Positions 25,604 through 33,921 of a stretch of DNA of 56,027 bases are shown here, piece by piece. The DNA lies in assembly GCA_002358905.1 (NCBI GenBank), contig DEPT01000011.1, positions 45,240 through 101,266 of the forward strand. The letters are read 5' to 3'. The notes under the pieces are model-generated. The model was given only the letters and a program-made list of their open reading frames with translations. It was not told where the DNA came from and did not search any database. This stretch comes from Akkermansiaceae bacterium UBA3385. GTDB lineage: Bacteria; Verrucomicrobiota; Verrucomicrobiia; Verrucomicrobiales; Akkermansiaceae. The position numbers were made by a program, and so were the translations under genes. How positions within the stretch are numbered: the stretch's first letter is position 1; each line of letters opens with the position of its first letter.

Positions 25604-27330
25604 GAAAAGGAGAAGAAGGATTCAACCAGCGGTTTACCACTGGAAGTTGGAATGATGTAGAGCCCATAGCGGGCTCGGGTACAGGCTGTATAGAGTTCCT
25701 TCATGTCGAAGCCCCTGCTTTCACCCAGTCCGATGACATCGGTAAGGACGATGTAGGCCGCTTCCTGTCCTTTGAAGGATTTAATGGTGGAAGAAAAAAT
25801 GTGTGTTGATTCTGTGCATCGGCATGCGGCGCGTCGTTCGGCCGCTTGAGCTGGGGTTTCATCCGCCGGAGCAACTGCCAGCCCTTGTACCAGTGGGAGC
25901 GAACACCGGGGATGAGTCGTGCGCCAGGGAGAAAGTACCACAATCTCACTTGCATTTACGCTCTCTGGCCCTTCTGTCAGTTGCTGGATGATGCGCTGTA
26001 TTTCTACAGCCCGTTCCTGCGGCGAATCGGCGGGCTCAGAGAGATGTATACCAGCTCCTGTCATCGGCAGAATAGACAAGTTCTGCTCGTTTTCAGGCAG
26101 CATGGCGCGGCTGTAGCCCGCAATCTGGCGGGCATTACGAAGGTTAGCGTTTAAGCGTATACGGGTAGGTAACTCCGGCATCTGGTGGTAGCGGTTGTAT
26201 AAATCCTGGTGTTTGTCGGCAAAGGTATAAAGTCTGCCACCGGGGCGGAGCATGGTTTGGATGAGCTGCCACCAGATATCCCGGAAATCCTGTGCTTCGT
26301 CCACAAAGATGGAATCAAACTGCGGCAGTCCGGGGAGATTAAGTATGCACTGCAGCGTAGCTTCGGGCAGACGGTCGCCTGTGCCATTGTAATTAACCAG
26401 ATGGTTCAACTGCCTCGGCTGCAGAATGTGGTCGATGCAGAAATCGTGAAATGTGCTTATCTGCAGCACATGGGCTTGCTCTGCAAGAGTCGGGTTTTGC
26501 TGCAGCTCGTTTGCCATGGCATGGTTGAAGCAGAGCATCAGGATGCGATGGTTCCCGTCTTCTGGCAGGTCCGCAGCTTGGCGTGCGGCCTCGGCACAGG
26601 CCATGACTGTTTTCCCGGTTCCGGCGCAACCTTCAACGCGTATGCCCCCGGTGCTTTCGTAGAGCATGGGCAGAAGATTAAGAATAGGGGCTGTGGTGGC
26701 ATCCATTTCCTGCAGGTAGTTCTGCAGACTCATGTGGAACAGCACACTGGGTGCCAGCATGTCTTTTATCTTGCTGACCCGTCGGGCAGACATCCGTTCC
26801 GGTTGGTTAAGGATGAAGAGCTTTTCGAGGTTTTGCTGCAGTTGTTGCAATCCTTCGGCTCCACAGAGATAGAGTGAGCCGAAGGGAAGATTGAACGAGC
26901 TTTCGATATCCGGCACGCCCTGGGTAAGTATGGCTATGTGCCGGTGCTCCGGCCAGCGGTGTGGAGCATGGGGAAGACAAGCGCAGCGGGCAAGACTGCG
27001 CATCAGCTTTTGCAAGGCAATGTTGGCTTGTTCCAATGGGGAGTGAACATGGCTTTGCCATTCATCGTGACTGTTTCGCCGGCTTTGCCAACGGCCGTTT
27101 TGCACTCGAATCTGCGGCCAGTCTTTTACCTCGATGACCACAATGCCGCGTTCCGGCACAAGCACCACGAAATCAGCTTCGTAATGGACATAGCGGTTAT
27201 CTTCCAGGTAATCTTCCTTGCAGCTGTGGAATACCACCCAATCTTCCGGGAGCCGGTGCATGGCATCATACACCAGACGCTCGCCGCGTTGGATATTTTG
27301 AACAGGAATTCTGGAATGCACCTGTGCCAT
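25600..27330 (-). CDS. NERD-domain nuclease fused to a UvrD-like SF1 helicase
   Basis: A 576 aa cytoplasmic protein. The N-terminal NERD domain (about 10-125) has ADFVVLV...GIVVIEVKDW, with the Asp and Glu-x-Lys of the PD-(D/E)XK-like site. The SF1 helicase follows: Walker A VEGCAGTGKT near 236, FVDEAQDF near 343, a motif resembling LNANLRNARQI, and TIKSFKGQEAAYIV plus ELYTACTRAR in the C-terminal domain. Such proteins are linked to DNA repair or defence. Here it sits in the clpP-clpX-tsaD operon, 11 bp after a membrane protein gene, suggesting a stress or housekeeping role rather than a defence island. Confidence 0.85.
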   Translation of the reverse strand: MAQVHSRIPVQNIQRGERLVYDAMHRLPEDWVVFHSCKEDYLEDNRYVHYEADFVVLVPERGIVVIEVKDWPQIRVQNGRWQSRRNSHDEWQSHVHSPLEQANIALQKLMRSLARCACLPHAPHRWPEHRHIAILTQGVPDIESSFNLPFGSLYLCGAEGLQQLQQNLEKLFILNQPERMSARRVSKIKDMLAPSVLFHMSLQNYLQEMDATTAPILNLLPMLYESTGGIRVEGCAGTGKTVMACAEAARQAADLPEDGNHRILMLCFNHAMANELQQNPTLAEQAHVLQISTFHDFCIDHILQPRQLNHLVNYNGTGDRLPEATLQCILNLPGLPQFDSIFVDEAQDFRDIWWQLIQTMLRPGGRLYTFADKHQDLYNRYHQMPELPTRIRLNANLRNARQIAGYSRAMLPENEQNLSILPMTGAGIHLSEPADSPQERAVEIQRIIQQLTEGPESVNASEIVVLSPWRTTHPRCSLPLVQGLAVAPADETPAQAAERRAACRCTESTHIFSSTIKSFKGQEAAYIVLTDVIGLGESRGFDMKELYTACTRARYGLYIIPTSSGKPLVESFFSFS

Positions 27331-27341
27331 GGCCGGTCATA

Positions 27342-27914
27342 TCAGCCTTGCTTTTTCTTACGATGTGCCCGTTTGCGAGGCGTAGAAACTTCGGCCTTCT
27401 TTTTCCTACCGGCATTTTTGCGGGCAGCCTGCTTGTCCGGAGATTTCGGTTTGCGTTCTTTCAGCGCCAATCCAAGCAGCGTTATGAATACGCCGGTGCC
27501 CAGCTGCAAGCATTCCCATCCCCATATGAATTTCCATTTGTTGATGTGAGCCTGGCTGGGATCAAGGGCTGGGGTGATGACTTCCACCTGCTGCCCTATG
27601 GAATAGTCTGTATCGTCGGCATCAGTCATCATGCGATCAATGACCAGACCACCCGGCACGGTATAGCGCACAATGGCGGAGTAAGAGGTGCTCCCTCCCA
27701 GTGCAAGGTTTCCGTTTTCCAGAGCTTCAGCTGTAGATTCAAACGGCTTCTGGATGACATCTGTCACAGAGGCGGTGACAACCACACACTCTTGCACATA
27801 CATGGCTGTACGAACCAGTTTGTACAGTGCCAGGACGGTAAGAAATAACCCCAGCACCAGAAGAATGCGGTGCCCTCGTTTTCCTGTGAGTTTATACAAG
27901 AATTGCTTGAGCAT
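27342..27914 (-). CDS. DUF3592-like two-TM membrane protein
   Basis: A 190 aa protein with a TM helix at about 17-37 (ILLVLGLFLTVLALYKLV), an extracytoplasmic domain of about 95 aa, a second hydrophobic stretch (about 133-150) and a very basic cytoplasmic tail rich in Lys/Arg (RKKKAEV, KRAHRKKK). The central part (YSAIVRYTVPGG, YSIGQQVEVIT) resembles DUF3592, in which a small beta domain lies between two helices. Role unknown. It starts 1 nt after the preceding stop in the operon. Confidence 0.6.
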   Translation of the reverse strand: MLKQFLYKLTGKRGHRILLVLGLFLTVLALYKLVRTAMYVQECVVVTASVTDVIQKPFESTAEALENGNLALGGSTSYSAIVRYTVPGGLVIDRMMTDADDTDYSIGQQVEVITPALDPSQAHINKWKFIWGWECLQLGTGVFITLLGLALKERKPKSPDKQAARKNAGRKKKAEVSTPRKRAHRKKKQG

Positions 27915-27915
27915 A

Positions 27916-28803
27916 TTAATTAACGGCTACCCGGTGTTCAAAAGCTTCCACGCGCCCGCGAGCCGTGCACCCACGAGCCCACTGAAGCACTACGGCCGTG
28001 TCCGGCATAGCTGTGGCGGCCCGCAGGGAAAGTGCACGGTGGCGCGGACGAGCCAGTGTGGTCTGTGGCAGGGTGGCCAGTAAGGTGCGGGCTTCATCTG
28101 TGCTCAATCGGAATATCTCATCTGCGCGCGGCATTTCTTCCAGGGCTCTCTCATCTGCATCCAGACACCGGATGCCTACGCCATAGCGTGTGGCAAGGTC
28201 GGTCAGCTCGTCTTCATTGGTAGCACCTGGCAGCAGTAGTAACTCACATTCCTGCGCCCATTGTCCGCACGCAAGTGCCCGGAAAAACGCTTGTCGGCAG
28301 CTTTCTTCATCTTCTGCAAACCCAACGCAAATGGCTCGGAAAGATAACTCTTCTGCTTCGCCTTCCATGATGTAAGCACCGCCTTCATCCCACGCGCCGG
28401 CCGGCCATTGCACGGCTACCAGGTCCGGGTGGCCCCAGCTTTCTTCTTCGTCCACCGGGTAGACAAATACGCCTTGCCCAGCGGTGTCGTATAAGCGCAC
28501 GGCCAGAGCCATGGCCTTGTGCAGGGCTGTCTCTCCTTCAGCATTTCCACCGAATACATTCTGGAGATTGGGTTCCTCGCCATCGCTCCTCAGATAGTAT
28601 CCCTGGCCGTTTTCCACGCGCGCCAGACAGGATTCTGCATCCAGTACCATGAAAGAAAACTGTGAGCGTAGCGAGTGGTCGGAATAAGCATCGCCCAGCA
28701 CTGCTCGTACGCGGGCAATCAGTTCTTTGCCTTTAATGGCATCCTCCGCTCGTTCTGGCAGAAGGGTGGGCAGAATTTCGTTGAGCTTTTCGCGTAATCC
28801 CAT
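27916..28803 (-). CDS. Uncharacterised protein: N-terminal winged-helix-like region plus nuclease-fold-like C-terminal domain
   Basis: A 295 aa cytoplasmic, acidic protein. Residues about 25-75 (LIARVRAVLG, HSLRSQFSFMVLDAESCLA, GQGYYLR) look like a winged helix ending in a wing. From about 115 the pattern HPDLVAVQWP, then an ECELLLLPG strand and YGVGIRCLD, recalls COG2958-type restriction-endonuclease-like domains, but the Glu-x-Lys of an active site is not seen at the expected strand (SFRAICVGF). It may be a catalytically dead or very divergent member. Tightly packed 2 nt after tsaD. The family call is tentative. Confidence 0.4.
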   Translation of the reverse strand: MGLREKLNEILPTLLPERAEDAIKGKELIARVRAVLGDAYSDHSLRSQFSFMVLDAESCLARVENGQGYYLRSDGEEPNLQNVFGGNAEGETALHKAMALAVRLYDTAGQGVFVYPVDEEESWGHPDLVAVQWPAGAWDEGGAYIMEGEAEELSFRAICVGFAEDEESCRQAFFRALACGQWAQECELLLLPGATNEDELTDLATRYGVGIRCLDADERALEEMPRADEIFRLSTDEARTLLATLPQTTLARPRHRALSLRAATAMPDTAVVLQWARGCTARGRVEAFEHRVAVN

Positions 28804-28805
28804 GG

Positions 28806-29855
28806 TTATTTGCGAAGTTGGACTCCGGCAAGTTTAAGGTTTGGGTCGACAGGCGTATCAAGGGGGGAGAAATCACCACTGCGGGCACGAAGCATACCGG
28901 CGAAGGCAATCATGGCAGCGTTGTCCGTGGTCAGGCTGTTGGGCGGCAGAATGAGTTCGATGCGGCGGCGTTTGCAGGTTTCCTGGAGCTGGCGCCGCAG
29001 CCCGGAATTGCAGGAAACACCGCCAGAAACGGCCAGCACCTTGTGCCCGGTCTTGCGCATGGCTTTCATGGCTTTGTGCAGCAGTACATCAATGATGGCC
29101 TGGCGCACGCCGGCGCACAAATCGCACATGGTCTGCTTATCCAGGTCGTTCGGATTACCACTGGGTACGAGCTTGGGCAGGGTGTAAAGCACAGCTGTCT
29201 TCAGCCCGGAGAAGGAGAAGTCCAGGTGGTCTTCATGCATCATCGGGCGCGGTAACTGGAAACGCTCCGGAGCACCCTGTTCGGCCAGTTTATCAATTTC
29301 CGGACCGCCAGGGTAGGGTAAATCAAGCATTTTGGCAACCTTGTCAAAAGCTTCTCCAGCAGCATCATCCCGCGAGCGTCCCAGGAGGGTGTAGTTGCCC
29401 GGGCCTTTCACATCAATAAGCAGCGAATGCCCCCCACTCACCACAAGACTCAGATGCGGGACAAGTCCCGCCGGGTGGGTGATGAAGGGGGAAAGCATGT
29501 GCCCCTCCAGGTGATTGACCGCGACGAAAGGCTTGCGCGCCGCCAGAGCCAGCGCCTTGGCTGCAGTGTTGCCCACCAGCAGTGCTGCTACGAGCCCAGG
29601 ACCTGCGGTGCTGGCGAAAACATCCACCTGGTGAATATTACGGCCGGCCTTTTCCAAGGCTTCCTGCAGCACAACTGGCAGGTTGGCGGAGTGGTTACGC
29701 GATGCGAGTTCGGGAATCACTCCGCCATACATGCGGTGCAGGGGAATCTGCGTGGAAATGACGGAGCTGAGCAGTTGCGGCTGCCCGCAGCCGGTGTCCT
29801 CCATGAGGGCTACGGCCGTTTCATCACAACTCGATTCGATTCCCAGTACCAGCAT
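28806..29855 (-). CDS. tsaD: tRNA N6-threonylcarbamoyladenosine transferase subunit TsaD
   Basis: Essential ASKHA-fold subunit that forms t6A37 in ANN-decoding tRNAs with TsaB and TsaE. Visible: LGIESSCDETA, YGGVIPELASR, the iron-binding NHLEGHM (His115, His119), HLSLVVSGGHS, the GEAFDKVAKMLDLPYPGG motif, FSFSGLKTA and the C-terminal SGGVSCNSGLR. The 349 aa length is normal. It starts 2 nt after the clpX stop and is followed after 2 nt by an uncharacterised gene. Confidence 0.96.
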   Translation of the reverse strand: MLVLGIESSCDETAVALMEDTGCGQPQLLSSVISTQIPLHRMYGGVIPELASRNHSANLPVVLQEALEKAGRNIHQVDVFASTAGPGLVAALLVGNTAAKALALAARKPFVAVNHLEGHMLSPFITHPAGLVPHLSLVVSGGHSLLIDVKGPGNYTLLGRSRDDAAGEAFDKVAKMLDLPYPGGPEIDKLAEQGAPERFQLPRPMMHEDHLDFSFSGLKTAVLYTLPKLVPSGNPNDLDKQTMCDLCAGVRQAIIDVLLHKAMKAMRKTGHKVLAVSGGVSCNSGLRRQLQETCKRRRIELILPPNSLTTDNAAMIAFAGMLRARSGDFSPLDTPVDPNLKLAGVQLRK

Positions 29856-29857
29856 TC

Positions 29858-31186
29858 TTACTTTGCGCTTGCCTTGCGGTGTTTGATTTTGGGGGCTGCC
29901 TTGCCCAGTACCACGTCTTCCGTAATGGTTACAGTATCTATCGTTTTATCGCTAGGTACCTTGTACATGACATCCAGCATCAGGTTTTCGAAGATACCGC
30001 GGAGGGCTCGGGCACCGGTGCCACGTTCGATAGCCTGCTTAGCCATGGCGCGCAGGGCATTATCTTCTACTTTGAGCTTGGCATTGTTCATGGCCATGAG
30101 CTTGGTGTATTGCTTCACGAGTGCGTTTTTCGGCTCGGTAAGCAGGTGCATCAGCTGCTCTTCAGTGAGGGTGGTCAGCGGGGTGAAGATAGGGAGTCGG
30201 CCCATGAGTTCAGGAATCATCCCGAACATGAAGAAGTCCTCCGGCATGGCTTTGGAAAGAATCTCTTCCTCCGTGTATTCCTTGGCATCGCGGTCTTCTT
30301 CAACGGCTGCAAAGCCCATGGCCGAGGAACCGATACGCTTACGGATAATGCCTTCAAGACCTACGAATGCGCCACCGCAGATAAAGAGGATATTCTCCGT
30401 GTTTACGCGGATATACTGCTCATTCGGGTGTTTACGCCCACCCTTGGGCGGAATGTTGCATTCCGTGCCTTCCACAATCTTGAGCAGAGCTTGCTGCACG
30501 CCTTCGCCGGAAACATCGCGGGTGATGCTCACGTTCTGCGTCTTGCGGCCAATTTTATCGATTTCGTCCACATAGATGATGCCGCGCTCTGCCTTGGCTA
30601 CGTTCATATCTGCCGCCTGGAGCAGACGAAGCACGATGTTTTCCACGTCCTCGCCCACGTAGCCGGCCTCCGTCAGCGTGGTGGCGTCCACAATGCAGAA
30701 GGGAACGTCCAGAATCTTAGCCAGGGTCTTTGCCAGCAGCGTCTTGCCGCTGCCGGTGGAACCCGCCATGAGAATATTGCTCTTCTCGATTTCCACACCA
30801 TCGTCCGTCTTGGGCTGGCGCAGGCGCAGGTAGTGGTTATACACCGCAACACAGAGGGTGCGCTTGGCTCGCTCCTGGCCGATGACATAGGCATCGAGCA
30901 GTTTGTGCATCTGCTCCGGGGTCGGCAGTTCATCCTGGTTGATGGTCTGCACCTCCAGTACGGGAGAATCGTCCGTCTTTTCCTGCGGCACGATTTCCGG
31001 GTGCGTGCCCTTGATGAGAGACAGAATTCGGTCTGCGGCCACATCTCCCATTTCTGAGCGGAACATGTGGTAGGTCATGCCCTCTACGCATTGGAAGCAG
31101 ATGTGTGTGCCATCCAGCGTGAGCATGGGGCGCCCCTCGTTTTCTGCGCCGCCGCAGATGGAGCAAATCTTGGTCTTTTTAGCCAT
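29858..31186 (-). CDS. clpX: ATP-dependent Clp protease ATP-binding subunit ClpX
   Basis: AAA+ unfoldase feeding ClpP. The zinc-binding domain has Cys8, Cys11, Cys30 and Cys33; Walker A is GSTGSGKT, Walker B IIYVDEIDKI, the pore-loop region AGYVGEDVE, sensor 2 region GARALRGI. An IGF-like loop for ClpP docking is not clear (the region reads FVGLEGIIRKR). The 442 aa length is typical. Cotranscribed 12 bp after clpP. Confidence 0.96.
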   Translation of the reverse strand: MAKKTKICSICGGAENEGRPMLTLDGTHICFQCVEGMTYHMFRSEMGDVAADRILSLIKGTHPEIVPQEKTDDSPVLEVQTINQDELPTPEQMHKLLDAYVIGQERAKRTLCVAVYNHYLRLRQPKTDDGVEIEKSNILMAGSTGSGKTLLAKTLAKILDVPFCIVDATTLTEAGYVGEDVENIVLRLLQAADMNVAKAERGIIYVDEIDKIGRKTQNVSITRDVSGEGVQQALLKIVEGTECNIPPKGGRKHPNEQYIRVNTENILFICGGAFVGLEGIIRKRIGSSAMGFAAVEEDRDAKEYTEEEILSKAMPEDFFMFGMIPELMGRLPIFTPLTTLTEEQLMHLLTEPKNALVKQYTKLMAMNNAKLKVEDNALRAMAKQAIERGTGARALRGIFENLMLDVMYKVPSDKTIDTVTITEDVVLGKAAPKIKHRKASAK

Positions 31187-31198
31187 GTGGAGCGTGGG

Positions 31199-31810
31199 TT
31201 ATTTCTTCTGCGTGGGCGTGTGCTCCAGGATGCGATCCACCAGACCATAGGCGAAGGATTCCTCAGCAGTCATGTAATTGTCGCGGTCCTGGTCCTGCTT
31301 CACTGTGTCGAAATCTTTGCCGGTGTGCTGGGAAAGAATACCGGTGAGACGTTTATCCAGGCTGAACATGAACTTGATGGTGCGCTCCACATCTGCAGCC
31401 GTGCCCTGGGCTCCGCCGCGTACCTGGTGAATCATAACGTGAGAGTTAGGAAGGCAGAATCGCTTGCCCTTGGTGCCTGCTGCAAGCAGAACAGAAGCCA
31501 TGCTGGCGGCAATACCGATGCAGTATGTGTTGATGTCGCAGGAAACGAACTGCATGGTGTCGTAGATAGCAAGACCTGCGGTTACGGAGCCACCAGGGGA
31601 GTTGATGTAGATGTGAATATCCTTCTTCGGGTCGGTCATCTGCAGGAAGAGAAGCTGAGCAATCACCGAATTTGCCACAGTATCATCGATTTCCGTGCCA
31701 ATGAAGATGACGCGGTCAAGCAACAGACGGGAGTAGATGTCATAGGCGCGTTCGCCCTGGCTGGTCTTCTCGATGACGGTGGGAATGTAGTAGTTCTTGG
31801 GGGTATCCAT
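31199..31810 (-). CDS. clpP: ATP-dependent Clp protease proteolytic subunit ClpP
   Basis: Tetradecameric serine protease of the Clp system. Catalytic residues: Ser103 in CIGIAASMAS, His128 in VMIHQ and Asp near 173 in KQDQDRDNY; the oxyanion region is INSPGGSV. Start 31810 (MDTPKNYY) gives 203 aa; a longer frame from 31885 has no family similarity in the extension. It heads an eight-gene operon through the SGNH hydrolase, with gaps of 12 bp or less. A probable extended -10 TGC-TAGATT lies 13 nt upstream. Confidence 0.95.
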   Translation of the reverse strand: MDTPKNYYIPTVIEKTSQGERAYDIYSRLLLDRVIFIGTEIDDTVANSVIAQLLFLQMTDPKKDIHIYINSPGGSVTAGLAIYDTMQFVSCDINTYCIGIAASMASVLLAAGTKGKRFCLPNSHVMIHQVRGGAQGTAADVERTIKFMFSLDKRLTGILSQHTGKDFDTVKQDQDRDNYMTAEESFAYGLVDRILEHTPTQKK

Positions 31811-31823
31811 AACGTGTTGGCCT

Positions 31824-31852
31824 AATCTAGCACATCGCTCGCGTGCGGGAAA
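31824..31852 (-). promoter_or_regulatory. Probable clpP operon promoter
   Basis: Minus strand: extended -10 TGC-TAGATT (hexamer 31824-31829), 17 bp from a weak -35 TTTCCC (31847-31852); 13 nt to the clpP ATG, leader about 6 nt. Confidence 0.45.
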
Positions 31853-31938
31853 GTGTGAAATGCTGCATACTGTCTCGTATGCCACAGTTTCAGCTTCGAT
31901 TCAGATTCCCGCATTAATTTAGCCCTCATATAAATATA

Positions 31939-31974
31939 AGCTCACGCGTAAATTAAAGATCGCGTGAGCTTTTT
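31939..31974. terminator. Bidirectional terminator between clpP region and zinc-ribbon gene
   Basis: A 10-bp perfect stem (31939-31948 with 31961-31970) with a 12-nt AT-rich loop. TTTTT follows on the + strand, TTATATTT on the minus. It probably ends the minus-strand gene at 32012; no + strand gene upstream is certain. Confidence 0.75.
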
Positions 31975-32011
31975 GTTCCTGAAAGGGCGCATAGGCGATA
32001 TGTCTGCATTT

Positions 32012-32419
32012 TTACTTGTAATCGAGGGGGGAGTCCTTTAATTGTACGGGGATGCCTTTGAAAAAAATATTGTGCTTGAAACCAAGGTCGGTCTCCATAA
32101 CTTTTCCACAGTTTTTACACGACACATAACATGTTTGATCTACATATGAGGTGGATATAGAAATCCCTGTACTTTCCTCATCTTCTACATGGAATAATTG
32201 CATTGAATAGTGGCTGCAACGCGGACATTTTAATCTAAAGAAAGAGCGATATACTAAGACAACTACAATCGAGGAAAGAGAAATAAGGAAGCCTAATAGC
32301 CCAATCTCATTGGGATATTTATGGTGCATCCACGTAATTCCTAGAATCATAGGTATTACGACTAAAGCAAGGGTTACCCAGCCTGTGATGTATTTTTTAT
32401 ATACAGGATACCTTTTCAT
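32012..32419 (-). CDS. Membrane protein with C-terminal zinc ribbon
   Basis: A 135 aa protein with two TM helices (about 12-29 and 38-58) followed by a cytoplasmic zinc-ribbon-like part: CPRCSHY and CKNCGKV separated by about 30 residues. No family is recognised. Codon use and base composition are clearly more AT-rich than in the clp operon beside it, suggesting recent acquisition. A TATGCA hexamer 6 nt upstream of the ATG may be its -10. The gene is flanked by a terminator and a gene-poor AT-rich stretch. Confidence 0.6.
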   Translation of the reverse strand: MKRYPVYKKYITGWVTLALVVIPMILGITWMHHKYPNEIGLLGFLISLSSIVVVLVYRSFFRLKCPRCSHYSMQLFHVEDEESTGISISTSYVDQTCYVSCKNCGKVMETDLGFKHNIFFKGIPVQLKDSPLDYK

Positions 32420-32732
32420 ATAGTTTGCATATGAGTTGCAATGATTAATTTCTTATGAAAACAGGATGCCCCCAGTAATAATTGCGATAAGAGGGACATG
32501 AGATATGCCGTGCTTCATGCCCGTCTCTAAAAATTACACTTTAACAAACCGAAGTCAAGAGATTTTACAATTGTTCTCGTAAATTCAGGGACGGAAGTTC
32601 TAACTTTGGTGCCATGCCCTCATTATACTATACTCCCTTCCTCTTGAAAATTCTCGATTGTTCTGATGTCCGACTTTTTAGAAGTTCCCTCTTGTCAATA
32701 TCGGGCAACCGGGGTTCTGACGGGCTTTTTCC
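32420..32732. other. AT-rich intergenic region without recognised genes
   Basis: About 310 bp between divergent genes. Short frames only, no convincing start or coding bias, no tRNA- or riboswitch-like fold recognised. The AT-rich composition continues from the zinc-ribbon gene; it could be degraded horizontally acquired DNA. Confidence 0.4.
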
Positions 32733-32760
32733 TTGCACGGGCAGGGGGATATGGTAGACT
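32733..32760 (+). promoter_or_regulatory. Promoter of secreted protein gene (leaderless geometry)
   Basis: TTGCAC (32733-32738), 16 bp spacer, TGG-TAGACT (hexamer 32755-32760). The predicted start falls on the second ATG at 32767, six nt past the hexamer. Confidence 0.7.
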
Positions 32761-32766
32761 ATGTCT

Positions 32767-33888
32767 ATGAACAAGATGCTGCACATGCTGATGATGTTTG
32801 CCCTGGTGTCCGTTTCTCCGGGGCAGGAAAATGCAGTGGACTTGTTTTATGCCGACCGCATGGCGGAGTTTAACCGGTACCTGGATGCGCGGGCCAGAAC
32901 GGCTCGTTCCGGTGCTGAAAGGAAGGCCGTGGAGAATGAGCGCATTGCATGCAAGCGGAGATTGGAGGCTGCTCGTACCGGTTTTACCGGCTTAAGTGAA
33001 GAAGATAAAGCTTTCTGGAAAACGATAGAGGCTGACCTGACTGCGGTACTTAATCTCTGGGAGCAATCGGTGGAGTCTGATGCTGAAGAAAAAAAACGCA
33101 CCCGCCAGCTTGCGTTTGCTGCATTTGTTGCTGCTCAGCGGTGTTACGAGGCACAGATGAGGTTTGTGATGGCCCAGTTGGGTATGGTGGCCTGTTTTCA
33201 GGATGCCGATACGGTGCGGGACTGCAAAAAGCATTTCTGCAATGAACTGCGCCGTGAGTACCAGCAGGATTTTCAGAGTGTGCTGTTTGCTGTGCCCTGG
33301 GGAATAGAAATGGAGGAATCTGCGGAGGATGAGGGTAATGCTGCACCGCAGACTCACGGTAGTGAGGAAGAAGAAGAGGGCACGGTTGATGTGCAGGGCG
33401 TAGATGAGGAGCTTGAGCTGCTGAATACTCCGGTGGCTCCGCTGATGGTTCATGAACTAGCCCATGAAACCGAGCATTCTGATGAAGCCCGGTCGGCAGC
33501 TGCCGGACGTGCATCTCGTCTCTGGCTGGGGTATCTCTCACTTTGTGCTCAGCAGGTTGCGGATTGTTTCGGTACGGAGCGCGGCGCTTCTCTTGTTTCC
33601 GGTGTGCCTATACCCGGTGCTGTGGAGCAGTCGCATTACAAAGCGGTGCAGGAGCATGCCAGACGCTTTTTCTCGGAGGCCGAAAATGCCTGGCTTCAGT
33701 ATGTGGAGGCTGTCGTGGCTGCATACGATGTTTCTGCACAAAAGGACTATTCCCAGTCATCTGCTGAGGCTCAGTTGCTCCGATTCCCTCTTTACTCCAC
33801 ACATGAGCAATACCTTGCTTTTGTGATTGCTCCGCATTTGCAATATGTTGAGCCTGAACCGATGCCGGAAATTAAGCCGGCTGAGTGA
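32767..33888 (+). CDS. Secreted protein of unknown function, LprI/DUF1311-like C-terminal pattern (paralogue 1)
   Basis: A 373 aa protein with signal peptide MNKMLHMLMMFALVSVSPG. A helical N-terminal part with charged heptad-like stretches (about 20-110) is followed by an acidic low-complexity linker (EEEEEG near 200) and a helical C-terminal domain with SGVPIPG, FFSEAENAWLQYVEAV and STHEQYL. The Ala-Trp-x-x-Tyr helix recalls LprI/DUF1311 domains, but this is weak. The same order of motifs appears in the next gene, so they are a diverged tandem pair. Start 32767 rather than 32761 because the promoter places +1 there. Confidence 0.6.
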   Translation: MNKMLHMLMMFALVSVSPGQENAVDLFYADRMAEFNRYLDARARTARSGAERKAVENERIACKRRLEAARTGFTGLSEEDKAFWKTIEADLTAVLNLWEQSVESDAEEKKRTRQLAFAAFVAAQRCYEAQMRFVMAQLGMVACFQDADTVRDCKKHFCNELRREYQQDFQSVLFAVPWGIEMEESAEDEGNAAPQTHGSEEEEEGTVDVQGVDEELELLNTPVAPLMVHELAHETEHSDEARSAAAGRASRLWLGYLSLCAQQVADCFGTERGASLVSGVPIPGAVEQSHYKAVQEHARRFFSEAENAWLQYVEAVVAAYDVSAQKDYSQSSAEAQLLRFPLYSTHEQYLAFVIAPHLQYVEPEPMPEIKPAE

Positions 33889-33921
33889 TTGATGAATTGA
33901 TGTTAGTTATTCACTGAGAAA

